A stretch of 64,000 nucleotides of DNA from Paenibacillus aquistagni (lineage in GTDB: Bacteria > Bacillota > Bacilli > Paenibacillales > Paenibacillaceae): NCBI RefSeq assembly GCF_900177815.1, contig NZ_FXAZ01000001.1, positions 1,612,001 through 1,676,000 of the forward strand. The letters run 5' to 3'. Below, piece after piece: positions 1-7,985 of this stretch (the stretch's first letter is position 1; every line of letters begins with the position of its first letter). The notes under the pieces are model-generated. The model saw only the letters and a program-made list of their open reading frames with translations. It made no database searches and was not told the DNA's origin. A program made the position numbers and the translations under genes.

Positions 1-310
1 TCTTGATCTCAAGGCGTTCCCCATGAAGCTTGATCTCCCCGCGATCCAGCGGATAGGCTCCTGATAAGATTTTCATCAAGGTGCTCTTGCCCGCTCCATT
101 CGCCCCTAATAGAGCATGGATTTCTCCCCCTCGCGCTTCAAAATCCACTTGCTTCAAGGCTTTAACGCCGCTAAAGGCTTTTTCAATTCCCTCCATACGA
201 AGCAAGGAACGGGAAATGCGTGTAGCCGCACTTCCCGTTGAGTGTAGAGACTCCTTAGTTTGAGCTGCAGAGGATTTGGAGGCTGTATGGTCTGGTTTGC
301 TCATGTTCAT
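1..310 (-). CDS. Sugar ABC transporter ATP-binding protein, N-terminal part (cut by window edge)
   Basis: This is the first ~103 residues of an ABC ATPase that runs off the left edge. After ~33 residues of low-complexity N-terminus it reads like the RbsA/MglA family, with the Walker A motif GANGAGKST followed by [15 protein letters not shown], the typical start of the first of two ATPase cassettes. It would power import of a monosaccharide across the membrane. It lies 24 bp downstream of the binding-protein gene, so both belong to one operon; the permease should lie beyond the edge. Three in-frame ATGs (313, 310, 304) follow a GGTGGGAG ribosome site; 310 gives the best spacing but the exact start is uncertain. 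Confidence 0.85.
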   Translation of the reverse strand, partial: MNMSKPDHTASKSSAAQTKESLHSTGSAATRISRSLLRMEGIEKAFSGVKALKQVDFEARGGEIHALLGANGAGKSTLMKILSGAYPLDRGEIKLHGERLEIK

Positions 311-334
311 CATCACTCCCACCTTGTTCACCCA

Positions 335-1459
335 TTACTTGCTGTATTCGCTCATCCAATCCTGCTCGCCTTGTGTGCTGCCGCCCCAGCCCTTTACATA
401 CTCTCCAAGCTCATCTGTAGAGATTTGCTTATCGGCAGGCAGCTGATCACGATGCACATAGACAGGCTCAAGAATAACCTTGTCCTCGGTCTGGTCGCCA
501 TGCAGCTTCTGGAACAAATAGCGAACTTGAATGCGTCCGATATCCTTTGGATCTACAGCGGCACTAGCCACCCACGGACTTGCAGGGTTCTGCAGCATTT
601 GCAAATCCTCATCACTCATGTCAATTCCGTAGATCTTGATATCCGTACGTCCCGCTTGTTGGATCGCACGCGCCGCACCCTTGGCAAATTCATCATAGGA
701 TGCCCATACCGCTGTGATCTCGCCTTCCTTCGGATATTGCTTAAGAATTGCTTCCATTTTGGCTTGTGTATCAAGTGCTGTACTATTCGATACACTTCCA
801 AAGGCTGCAATTTCCTTAATGTCTGGATATGTATTCAAAAATTGCTCATAGGCAACCTGACGTCGCTCCATCGGTGCAAAACCTGCTGTCCAGATCTTAA
901 CGATATTCCCTTTGCCCCCTGCATCCTTCGCGAGCTGCTCCAACGTCATCTCCGCCATCTTCTGGTCCCCTTGCTCGATGACTGTAATGCCTGGGATCTC
1001 AACTAAGGCATCAAAGGCAACCACTGGAATGTTCGCCTCTTTGGCCTTGTTCATGCCAGCCGTTAACGTAGCTGCGTCACCATGGTCAGTCAGGATGCCG
1101 TCGAATTTCTGGTTCACGGCCATCTCAAGCTGCGAAGCCATCTTGGACTTGTCCGTTTCTGCTACAAAGGTTGTCAGCTCGCCGCCAAAGCGCTCCACTT
1201 CCTCCTTTACGCCTGCCAAGTACTGTTGGGAGAATGTGCCTGAATTGAACTCCATCACTAAGGCGATCTTCTTGCCTTTAAGATCTGAAGCTTGATCTGC
1301 CGATGTTTCCGTTACCGGCTCAACCTTTCCCGATCCTGATCCAGCAGGCTCGGAGCTGCCGACAGTCTTGACGCCGCAAGCACTCACAAGCATGGCGAGC
1401 ATCAGCAGCATCGTCAGGATTATGGCCTTTCTCTTTTTACCGTGCGCAATTTGTGTCAT
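335..1459 (-). CDS. Sugar ABC transporter substrate-binding lipoprotein
   Basis: This is a periplasmic-binding-protein-like lipoprotein (374 aa) of the ribose/galactose (Peripla_BP_4) type. The N-terminus has a basic stretch, a hydrophobic segment and a lipobox ending LVSAC, so the mature protein is anchored by a lipidated Cys. The body has the alternating fold typical of the family (KIALVMEFNSGTFSQQ near the mature start, ILTDHGDAATL, IKIYGIDMSDEDL). It delivers a sugar to the ATPase/permease; the substrate cannot be told from sequence. The start is placed at ATG 1459 after GGCGGAG; a GTG directly upstream (1462) is equally possible. Longer in-frame extensions upstream lack a ribosome site and run into the promoter. 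Confidence 0.85.
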   Translation of the reverse strand: MTQIAHGKKRKAIILTMLLMLAMLVSACGVKTVGSSEPAGSGSGKVEPVTETSADQASDLKGKKIALVMEFNSGTFSQQYLAGVKEEVERFGGELTTFVAETDKSKMASQLEMAVNQKFDGILTDHGDAATLTAGMNKAKEANIPVVAFDALVEIPGITVIEQGDQKMAEMTLEQLAKDAGGKGNIVKIWTAGFAPMERRQVAYEQFLNTYPDIKEIAAFGSVSNSTALDTQAKMEAILKQYPKEGEITAVWASYDEFAKGAARAIQQAGRTDIKIYGIDMSDEDLQMLQNPASPWVASAAVDPKDIGRIQVRYLFQKLHGDQTEDKVILEPVYVHRDQLPADKQISTDELGEYVKGWGGSTQGEQDWMSEYSK

Positions 1460-1535
1460 CACTTTGTTCTCCGCCCGTAATCCTTTTCTTCTTGTTGAAC
1501 GTCCATCCAAGTTTTTCCTCACGTTCATAGACAAT

Positions 1536-1564
1536 AATATAACGACTAATTCCTAGTATGTAAA
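1536..1564 (-). promoter_or_regulatory. Sigma-A-like promoter of the sugar ABC operon
   Basis: On the minus strand TTTACA is followed by a 17-bp spacer and TATATT. It sits ~75 bp upstream of the binding-protein start. No operator was recognised next to it. Confidence 0.6.
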
Positions 1565-1656
1565 TCGGTTTTGTTAAATTTATGCTGAATTTTTTAATCA
1601 AATGTCGAATAAAACGCATTAAATGGAAAAACAAGCTATAAAAGGCGCATTCCAAT

Positions 1657-1702
1657 AAAAAAACAGAGGCGCCAGGACCATATTCATCCCGCTTCCTCTG
1701 TC
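1657..1702 (-). terminator. Intrinsic terminator after the 89-aa hypothetical gene
   Basis: On the minus strand ACAGAGG pairs with CCTCTGT across an imperfect loop and is followed by a run of seven T. It lies 30 bp past the stop at 1733. Confidence 0.65.
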
Positions 1703-1732
1703 TTGTGATCATGGCATGAGCCATAAATTATG

Positions 1733-2002
1733 TTATTGTTCGGACTCCTGCTCAAGCGCTGCATCAAGCAGTGCATCAAACAAATCATCATCATCCGTTA
1801 ACCGCTGATCAAGCTTCAGGAATTCCTCTTCATCGCCCGATTCAGACGTGAAGTGAAGGCTGTAGTCCCAGTCTCTCCCCTTCTTGCTAAAGAAAGAAAT
1901 CTCATACGGGAATTGATAGCCTTCCAAACGGAACACCACATTCCCCTGCAGCGATTGATCTGCGTTCTTGGTCATATTTGCTTCTTGAATATGCAGTTCC
2001 AT
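1733..2002 (-). CDS. Conserved hypothetical acidic protein (89 aa)
   Basis: I do not recognise the family. The protein is acidic at its C-terminus (LTDDDDLFDALLDAALEQESEQ-like tail) with an aromatic middle (GYQFPYEISFFSKKGRDWDY) that suggests a small beta-rich fold. No signal peptide or membrane segment is visible, so it is probably cytoplasmic. The start at ATG 2002 follows GAGG with 9 bp spacing; an upstream ATG (2017) has no ribosome site. It is a single-gene unit: a terminator follows and a divergent plus-strand gene lies upstream. Confidence 0.6.
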   Translation of the reverse strand: MELHIQEANMTKNADQSLQGNVVFRLEGYQFPYEISFFSKKGRDWDYSLHFTSESGDEEEFLKLDQRLTDDDDLFDALLDAALEQESEQ

Positions 2003-2211
2003 CTTGTTGAACCTCATTTCTTATGTACTCTACTTTTACAATCTCTGTATCCCTAACTTTATCATAACCGAAATTACGCTTCTGTACAGACCTCACACGC
2101 AAAAAAGCACGCCGAATCAGACTCTTGGTGACAGGACACAACGAACGCCCAGTTTCATCGCTCGCTCCCATTCTTAAACAGCAAAGCTAGGTTAAACCAT
2201 GTTATTGATCA

Positions 2212-2240
2212 TTGATTTTATCGAACATACGTTCTATAAT
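2212..2240 (+). promoter_or_regulatory. Promoter of the DinB-family gene with LexA box in the spacer
   Basis: TTGATT (2212-2217), 17 bp, TATAAT (2235-2240) is a near-ideal sigma-A promoter. Inside the spacer, touching the -10, is CGAACATACGTTCT (2222-2235), which differs from the Gram-positive LexA/DinR consensus CGAACrnryGTTyG at only the last base. Repression by LexA and induction by DNA damage are inferred. Confidence 0.7.
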
Positions 2241-2273
2241 AAGCGTGGCATCTTGATCGGAGATGATTAATCG

Positions 2274-2360
2274 ATGAATTTAAAGAAATGGAATTGGCCA
2301 GCTGATGCCTTGGACCTTTGGAAGACCTATTCCATTAGCCTATACGAATTGTCAAAATGA
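2274..2360 (+). CDS. Possible 28-aa leader peptide upstream of the DinB-family gene
   Basis: A short reading frame, MNLKKWNWPADALDLW followed by 12 more residues ending ELSK, lies between the promoter and the DinB-family gene. Its TGA stop overlaps an in-frame ATG (2357) of the next gene. A GGAG lies 11 bp upstream of the ATG, which is longer than usual spacing. The product has no recognised homolog. It may be a small SOS peptide or only chance. Confidence 0.25.
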   Translation: MNLKKWNWPADALDLWKTYSISLYELSK

Positions 2361-2377
2361 TATTGGAGGAATGTAAT

Positions 2378-2839
2378 GTGGCGACGATTACTGATGTCTG
2401 TCGAGACTTAGATAAATTGACTGTTTTTATTTCCAATTTGACCCCTTACTCTGATGATGTACTTTGCAAACAAATCATTGGCACATGGTCCATTCGGGAC
2501 ATTATCAGTCATATTATGGGCTGGGACAAAAACGTTATGAAGACCCTTAATCAGATTATCCATAATGAAGAAGTAGAACTAGAAGAACATCACGATGTGC
2601 AGGCATTTAACGAAGCATCTGTTGCTTTCGGTAGAAAAATGAAACCGCATGATTTATTACAGGAAGCAATCTTGCAACGCAAACAATTGATATTAACACT
2701 GCACTTGGTTTCTGAAAAAGCATTCATCACACAATTCCATAATAGCGCGTATACACTAGAAGCCTTTCTAAAAGAAATGTTTATTAATCATGACCAGCAT
2801 CACGAAAAACAAATCATGCAGCACCTTCAAAACGGTTAG
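2378..2839 (+). CDS. DinB-family four-helix protein
   Basis: This is a 153-aa member of the DinB/YfiT-like superfamily, putative metal-dependent enzymes of mostly unknown reaction. The metal-binding histidines are visible: ISHIMGWDKN around residue 45 and NHDQHHEKQ near the C-terminus. It is not DNA polymerase IV, which shares only the name. The GTG start at 2378 follows GGAGG with 8 bp spacing; ATG 2357 upstream has no ribosome site. It is the only plus-strand gene here and sits behind a promoter carrying a LexA box, which suggests damage-inducible expression like the original B. subtilis din genes. Its substrate is unknown. Confidence 0.75.
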   Translation: MATITDVCRDLDKLTVFISNLTPYSDDVLCKQIIGTWSIRDIISHIMGWDKNVMKTLNQIIHNEEVELEEHHDVQAFNEASVAFGRKMKPHDLLQEAILQRKQLILTLHLVSEKAFITQFHNSAYTLEAFLKEMFINHDQHHEKQIMQHLQNG

Positions 2840-2852
2840 ATAGCATGCGATC

Positions 2853-2879
2853 AATAACCGCCTCTCATTGGGCGGTATT
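2853..2879 (+). terminator. Stem-loop after the DinB-family gene
   Basis: AATAACCGCC and GGCGGTATT form a 9-bp stem around an 8-nt loop, 14 bp past the stop codon. No good T-tract follows, so termination strength is uncertain. Confidence 0.5.
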
Positions 2880-2975
2880 ATCGTCATCAATAATCAACAA
2901 TACAAGGAAACAGAACCAATAGCAAAAAGAGTTCACACATTGGATGGCACCAATGAAATGAACTCCTGTTTGCTT

Positions 2976-4454
2976 CTAGAGGATGATGGCGATAAGACCG
3001 CCAGATCCTTCATTGATAATACGTCCAAGGGTTTCCTGCAGTTTATAGCGAGCGTTATCCGGCATCATGGCAATCTTGCCTGATATTCCTTCACGCACAA
3101 TGGAATGAAGGGATCGTCCGAAGATATCCGACTCCCAGATCTTCGTTGGATCATTCTCGAAGTCCTGCATCAGATAGCGCATCAGCTCTTCACTTTGCTT
3201 CTCAGTGCCAATAATCGGTGCAAACTCTGATTCTACATCGACACGTATCATGTGGATCGATGGTGCTGTAGCCTTCAGACGAACGCCAAAGCGCGAGCCC
3301 TGACGAATAAGCTCTGGCTCATCAAGAGCCATCTCAGCGAGCGTAGGTGCAGCGATGCCGTAGCCTGTTGTCTTCACCATCTCCAGCGCCTCTGCAAAGC
3401 GGTCATATTCACGCTTCGCATGCGAGAATTCCTGCATGAGCTGAAGCAGATGGTCTTTGCCGCGAATCTCGACGCCGACGACCTCCATCAAGATCTGATC
3501 GTAGAGCTCATCAGGCGCATACAGATCAATCTCAGCGACACCTTGGCCCATATTCATACCGCTAAGTCCTGCGCGGTTAATGAATTCATATTCTAAGAAC
3601 TGCTGCACGACGCGATCAACATCGCGAAGTCTGCGAATATCCTTTACCGTATCACGCACTGAATTCTCATAGGAGCTGCGGAGCCAGTGCTGCTCTTGAA
3701 GCACCATCACCCAACTCGGCAGGTTGACGTTGACTTCGTGAACAGGGAATTCGTAGAGCACCTCACGAAGAACCCCCATCACATCATCCTCATTCATGCT
3801 GGCCGCGCTCAGTGCGAGCACTGGAATATCGTACTTGGTTTGAAGCTCATTACGAAGCGCCTGCGTCTCTTCACTCTTCGGGCGGGTGGAGTTGATGATC
3901 ATAATGAACGGCTTTCCTACCTGCTTTAGTTCTTCAACCACACGCTCTTCTGAGGAGACGTATGAGTGGCGAGGAATCTCAGCAATCGTACCATCCGTTG
4001 TAACCACAACACCCAAAGTGGAGTGCTCTTGAATGACCTTGCGTGTGCCAATCTCAGCAGCTTCCTGGAAAGGAATTGGGTCTTCAAACCAAGGTGTGCT
4101 GATCATTCTTGGCCCATTCTCGTCTTCATATCCCTTGGCGCCTTCGACGGCATAGCCTACACAATCAACCAGTCTTACATTCACTTCAAGACCTTCATCA
4201 ACCTTAATCTGCACCGCGTTATTCGGTACGAATTTGGGTTCCGTCGTCATGATGGTCTTGCCTGCTGCGCTTTGCGGCAGCTCATCGACTGCACGTATGC
4301 GGTCTGATTCGTTTGTAATATTAGGCAATACGACGGTTTCCATGAAGCGTTTAATGAATGTCGACTTCCCCGTGCGGACCGCACCAACGACCCCGAGGTA
4401 AATATCCCCGCCGGTACGCTCGGCTATGTCCTTAAAAATGTCTACTTTCTCCAA
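2976..4454 (-). CDS. spoIVA: Stage IV sporulation protein A, spore coat scaffold ATPase
   Basis: This 492-aa protein has the same length as B. subtilis SpoIVA, the mother-cell ATPase that polymerises on the forespore surface as the coat basement layer. The N-terminus MEKVDIFKDIAERTGGD and the P-loop GVVGAVRTGKST are diagnostic, and the C-terminus ends in the conserved hydrophobic GGLIAIIL that contacts SpoVM and the membrane. The start is a TTG at 4454, fixed by a strong GAGGAGGGG seven bases upstream. A candidate sigma-E promoter lies at 4664-4692. In B. subtilis spoIVA also sits beside the yph genes, but here glnS lies between them. Confidence 0.97.
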   Translation of the reverse strand: MEKVDIFKDIAERTGGDIYLGVVGAVRTGKSTFIKRFMETVVLPNITNESDRIRAVDELPQSAAGKTIMTTEPKFVPNNAVQIKVDEGLEVNVRLVDCVGYAVEGAKGYEDENGPRMISTPWFEDPIPFQEAAEIGTRKVIQEHSTLGVVVTTDGTIAEIPRHSYVSSEERVVEELKQVGKPFIMIINSTRPKSEETQALRNELQTKYDIPVLALSAASMNEDDVMGVLREVLYEFPVHEVNVNLPSWVMVLQEQHWLRSSYENSVRDTVKDIRRLRDVDRVVQQFLEYEFINRAGLSGMNMGQGVAEIDLYAPDELYDQILMEVVGVEIRGKDHLLQLMQEFSHAKREYDRFAEALEMVKTTGYGIAAPTLAEMALDEPELIRQGSRFGVRLKATAPSIHMIRVDVESEFAPIIGTEKQSEELMRYLMQDFENDPTKIWESDIFGRSLHSIVREGISGKIAMMPDNARYKLQETLGRIINEGSGGLIAIIL

Positions 4455-4663
4455 ATGATATCCCCTCCTCAATTAATTCCCGACGGACCTTGTGTTGCGA
4501 CGAACGCCGCCACCGTCCATCAGAAACGATTGGCACCGTTGCTAGATTTGAGCTGTTGCCGTTGTCGCCAGTGTTCGCCGCCGAGCTAGAACGTCGTACA
4601 TGGGCATTGCGACGCAACTCGTACATGCTCTTGGACTAGTATCATCTTATTTAGAGATTCACG

Positions 4664-4692
4664 AGAATATGACGCTCAGCACAAAAATATTT
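4664..4692 (-). promoter_or_regulatory. Candidate sigma-E promoter of spoIVA
   Basis: On the minus strand AAATATT, 14 bp, CATATTCT resembles sigma-E (kmATATT, N13-15, CATACAmT). It would give a ~200-nt leader. The -10 match is only 6 of 8, so this is tentative. The 4455-4770 region holds nothing else I can support apart from a 64-codon open frame discussed in the findings. Confidence 0.35.
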
Positions 4693-4770
4693 CGCATAAA
4701 AGGAATCAGCCCGCTTTTTTCCTTCCTAGCTAGGTATATGAGGGATTGGAGAAAGTATGCGCAATACGCG

Positions 4771-6447
4771 CTATTTCTTCCACGAGTCTTTGAGAGCAAC
4801 AATACGGTTGTATACCTTTCGCTCTGACGAGGAATCCTTCATGTCTTCGATAAAATAACCGTGGCGTACGAATTGTACCCGCTCGCCGGACTCCACTCGG
4901 GATAGAGAGCCTTCTGCTATAGCGTTCTTATAAGTGACAAGCGAATGAGGATTAAGAAGCATACTCCAGTCCGGCTCTTTCTCATTGAACTTGGCGTCTG
5001 AACGCAGCAAGGAATGATAGAGTCGCACCTCTAGCGGCACCGCATCGCTAGCAGCCACCCAGTGAATGGTTCCCTTGACTTTTCTGCCTTGAAAGCCTGA
5101 CCCGCTCTTCGTCTTCGGATCATATGTGCAATGCAGCTCCAGGATATTCCCTGTAAGCTCATCCTTAACCACATGATGGCAGTGAACATAATATGCGCCT
5201 TTTAACCGCACTTCGCCTCCTAGCGTTAAGCGGCGATAGCCTTGCTCCGGGACTTCCATAAAGTCTTCCCTCTCAATAAACAGCTCCCGTGTAAAAGGCA
5301 TGGCCCGACTGCCAAACACATCATGTTCGGTATGAAAGGGAATGTCCAACCACTCCGTCTCGTGCTGATCCCTATTCGTGATGATGAGTTTGATCGGATC
5401 AAGGATGGTCATGTACCCTTTGGTGCTGCCTTGCAAATCAGCGCGAGTGATATGGTCCAATGTATGAAGATCAACAACGGACTCATGTCGAATCAGCCCG
5501 ATCTCCGCCACCCATTGACGTATATGCGAGGCTTGATAGCCTCTTCTTCGCATCCCCATGACTGTCGCGAGCCTTGGGTCATCCCAGCCATCTACATCGC
5601 CACGCTCGACAAGTTGACGCAAATAGCGTTTGCTTGTGACGCTGTCTTGAAGGTACAGCCTGCCGAATTCCCTTTGTCGTGAGGGTTCAGCCAACTCCAG
5701 CTGCTCTTGCACCCACTCATACAAGGGACGATGATCCTTGAATTCGATGGAGCATAATGAGTGTGTAACGCCTTCGATCCAATCTTGAATCGGATGGGCA
5801 AAGTCATACATCGAATAGATGCACCAGCTGTCCCCAGTTCGGTAATGGCTGGCATGTATAATCCGGAACAATATCGGATCGCGCATATTCATATTCGCAC
5901 TTGCCATATCAATCTTCGCTCTCAACACACACGCGCCTGATGCATATTGCCCGGCGCGCATTGCTTCAAACCGCTGTCTGTTCTCCTCGACCGAGCGGTT
6001 GCGATACGGACTTTCCTTCCCGCTTTCCGTTAATGTTCCTCGGTATATCGCTGTATCCTCTGCGCTCAGATCACATACATACGCAGCGCCACGTTCAATC
6101 AGCTTAAGGGCCGCTTCATAGATCGTCTCCGCATAATCTGAGCCATAGTAAATGTGGGGTCCGGGATCATATCCCAGCCAACGAATATCTTGAAGGATCG
6201 CCTGAACAAAGGCCTCATCTTCCTTTAGCGGATTCGTATCATCAAATCGGAGATGGAATTCTCCGTCAAAGACCTTGGCTAAGCTTGCATTCATATGGAT
6301 CGCATACGCACTGCCAATATGAAGATATCCATTGGGTTCTGGGGGGAATCGTGTGCATATCGGCCGATGAAACACCTGATGCTCACAATCCTCCTTTATC
6401 ATCGTATAAAAGGCATGAGGGTGAGTAGCTTGAATGTCTTCTTTCAT
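4771..6447 (-). CDS. glnS: Glutaminyl-tRNA synthetase
   Basis: This is a class I synthetase (558 aa) that charges tRNA-Gln directly. It has the HIGH-type motif HIGS in PEPNGYLHIGSAYAIHMN (residues ~37-54), DDTNP for substrate binding, and a KMSKS-type motif VTSKR where E. coli GlnRS has VMSKR. HYRTGDSWCIYSMYDFAHP and GWDDPRLATVMGMRRRGY are GlnRS-specific, and beta-barrel anticodon-binding domains follow. Most Bacillota make Gln-tRNA through GatCAB, so a GlnRS points to an acquired gene retained in this lineage. It is a single gene behind a Gln T-box; AAGGAGG precedes the ATG by 8 bp. It interrupts the spoIVA-yph synteny. Confidence 0.96.
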   Translation of the reverse strand: MKEDIQATHPHAFYTMIKEDCEHQVFHRPICTRFPPEPNGYLHIGSAYAIHMNASLAKVFDGEFHLRFDDTNPLKEDEAFVQAILQDIRWLGYDPGPHIYYGSDYAETIYEAALKLIERGAAYVCDLSAEDTAIYRGTLTESGKESPYRNRSVEENRQRFEAMRAGQYASGACVLRAKIDMASANMNMRDPILFRIIHASHYRTGDSWCIYSMYDFAHPIQDWIEGVTHSLCSIEFKDHRPLYEWVQEQLELAEPSRQREFGRLYLQDSVTSKRYLRQLVERGDVDGWDDPRLATVMGMRRRGYQASHIRQWVAEIGLIRHESVVDLHTLDHITRADLQGSTKGYMTILDPIKLIITNRDQHETEWLDIPFHTEHDVFGSRAMPFTRELFIEREDFMEVPEQGYRRLTLGGEVRLKGAYYVHCHHVVKDELTGNILELHCTYDPKTKSGSGFQGRKVKGTIHWVAASDAVPLEVRLYHSLLRSDAKFNEKEPDWSMLLNPHSLVTYKNAIAEGSLSRVESGERVQFVRHGYFIEDMKDSSSERKVYNRIVALKDSWKK

Positions 6448-6469
6448 TGTCTATTCCTCCTTCGTATAA

Positions 6470-6765
6470 AATAAAAAATCTCGTCCCCAAGACGTATTGT
6501 CTTGGGGACGAGATTCTCGTGTTGCCACCCCTAATTTATCGATATGTTGCCATATCCACCTTATCAGGTACGGCACAGCTAGTGCTGTGATTATACCCTA
6601 GCTCTATAACAGGAGCTCCTGTCACACCATCACCTACGGATCCGATGTGCCGCTCAGAGGCTTGGTTCACGTGTTCACCAACCTCCCCCTTCTCAGCTAA
6701 CGGGGTTCTCTGTACAGGTCAGCTCATCGCTACTCTTCTCGTCATTGCGCATGTCACAGTATTCC
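6470..6765 (-). ncRNA. T-box riboswitch (tRNA-Gln) in the glnS leader
   Basis: Read on the minus strand, the leader has GAAGAGTA, the AG-bulge CAGAGA, GGTTGGTGAA, and then GTGAAC-CAA-G-CCTCTGAGC. This is the standard specifier-loop context, and the specifier codon CAA (6662-6664) reads glutamine. The T-box AGGGGTGGCAACACGAG follows; its TGGC bulge would pair with GCCA, matching a tRNA with discriminator G, as in tRNA-Gln. A long terminator hairpin ends the leader. Uncharged tRNA-Gln should stabilise the antiterminator and switch glnS on. Confidence 0.92.
6472..6516 (-). terminator. T-box-controlled terminator of glnS
   Basis: ATCTCGTCCCCAAGAC pairs with GTCTTGGGGACGAGAT around a short loop and is followed by a T run. 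The 5' arm overlaps the end of the T-box motif, as needed for the antiterminator switch. Confidence 0.9.
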
Positions 6766-6791
6766 ATTCGTTCAATCGTGAATTTATGATA

Positions 6792-6820
6792 ATGTAGCAT
6801 ATTCGAGTTCATGAATCAAG
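6792..6820 (-). promoter_or_regulatory. Candidate promoter of the glnS leader
   Basis: TTGATT, 17 bp, TACATT on the minus strand places transcription start ~20 bp before the first conserved T-box elements. Confidence 0.5.
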
Positions 6821-6887
6821 CTCCTCAATCAGCCTCATTCTACGATCCTGTATGCATGGAACTAATCCTAAATGCATGTACTAGCCT

Positions 6888-7607
6888 CTAGGGTACAGGA
6901 ACTGGCTTCTCACCAATCCAGCGATAAGCGGTTGACTTCACGGGCGAGTATAGGCCTTGTTCAATTAAGATCGGTCTAAGATCCTCATCTGTCTCCTGCG
7001 GTTGTATCTGAGACTGTTCAATAGCCTGCATAAGATCACGAGCGTAGTCTGCAAACACTTGTCCCTGCTCATTGAGCATAAAAGAAAGCTCCTCGCCGCT
7101 GTAAGGACTTCTAATAGGCTTCTCATTTGCTTTAATTGCAGCCAGATCAATCTCATAATAACCCTCATATCGCCGTTCACCGAGGGGGAGCTTCCCATTC
7201 TGCTGCTGGTACTGCTTGATCTTTCTCTCTAGATCATTTGCTCGTTGAGCAGTCTTCAGGTCCATGACTCGAACGGTCGGATTCGTCTCTTCATCAAGAA
7301 TCAAATATCGATTCATTCCGCCGCTTTCAAACGCATCACGAGGGATTGTATTCAATACATCCTTTGCCTGCAGCTCCTGAAAGTCGATTTCAAACTTCTC
7401 ATAACGAGAGACGGTCTCATCTGCCGTAATGAGCGGCAGCAGACCTGTCTTGCGCTGATAATCATCTACCGCATGCTGTACAAGCACAATCCCATCTTTA
7501 GCCGAGCTTAGATTCTCTTTTCGCTGCTCCTTCGGATACAAGCAGCCTTGCAGCAGCGCGCACATGAGAACAATGACAACGGCAGTCCAACCATGTCTTG
7601 GCTTCAC
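6888..7607 (-). CDS. YphF-like lipoprotein
   Basis: This 239-aa protein begins with a signal sequence and a lipobox LLQGC, so it is exported and lipid-anchored. The body contains two similar blocks beginning KDGIVLVQHAVDDYQRKTGLLPL and LERKIKQYQQQNGKLPLGERRY, an apparent internal duplication. Its position between yphE and spoIVA matches B. subtilis yphF, whose product is an uncharacterised lipoprotein of similar length; the assignment rests mostly on synteny. The start is GTG at 7607 after GGGAG. It is the last gene of the yphE-fdx-NTase-fdx-yphF unit, 30 bp after the ferredoxin gene. Confidence 0.7.
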   Translation of the reverse strand: MKPRHGWTAVVIVLMCALLQGCLYPKEQRKENLSSAKDGIVLVQHAVDDYQRKTGLLPLITADETVSRYEKFEIDFQELQAKDVLNTIPRDAFESGGMNRYLILDEETNPTVRVMDLKTAQRANDLERKIKQYQQQNGKLPLGERRYEGYYEIDLAAIKANEKPIRSPYSGEELSFMLNEQGQVFADYARDLMQAIEQSQIQPQETDEDLRPILIEQGLYSPVKSTAYRWIGEKPVPVP

Positions 7608-7637
7608 GATCTGGCTCTCCCTCCCGACAATCTCAAG

Positions 7638-7985
7638 CTACCATAACGAGTCATCCTCTTGTTCCAATAACTTCTGACGAATAATGGCTTTCAGCCGATC
7701 CTCAGGCACGCTCACCGTAATGTCCGCTCCACTATCGCGGCCAACCCGTGCCTGGCAGGCCAGACGAAGCCCATTCTTCTCCTGAACCCCAAGCTTCAAG
7801 CGTTCTTGCTTCGAAGGCGGTTCTATTCCTTCTCCTTCAATATGTACTTTGCACATCAGGCAAGCTGCGCGTCCCTGACACCGTGTTCGGATAGGAACAC
7901 GCGCTAGACGTGCAGCATCAAGCACACTTTGGCCGCCCCTTGCCGTAACCCACTTGTCATCTGGCATAAATCGAATACGCGTCAT
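7638..7985 (-). CDS. [2Fe-2S] ferredoxin, adrenodoxin-type spacing
   Basis: This 115-aa protein carries a ferredoxin fold with Cys spacing C-X5-C-X2-C (RCQGRAACLMCKV), then a fourth Cys in RLACQA 32 residues on. That spacing matches vertebrate/bacterial adrenodoxin-like proteins rather than plant type. It should carry electrons at low potential in the cytoplasm; the partner is unknown. Its ATG overlaps the TGA of the preceding gene (ATGA), implying translational coupling to the nucleotidyltransferase-fold gene. A second, plant-type ferredoxin lies two genes upstream in the same operon. Confidence 0.85.
   Translation of the reverse strand: MTRIRFMPDDKWVTARGGQSVLDAARLARVPIRTRCQGRAACLMCKVHIEGEGIEPPSKQERLKLGVQEKNGLRLACQARVGRDSGADITVSVPEDRLKAIIRQKLLEQEDDSLW

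Noticed and set aside
1437-1724. 95-codon minus-strand frame upstream of the sugar-binding protein
   Set aside because: It spans the operon promoter and the terminator of the 89-aa gene, has no ribosome site, and its composition is not protein-like.
2868-3083. 71-codon plus-strand frame after the DinB-family gene
   Set aside because: It starts inside the stem-loop and runs antisense into the 3' end of spoIVA; no ribosome site or motif.
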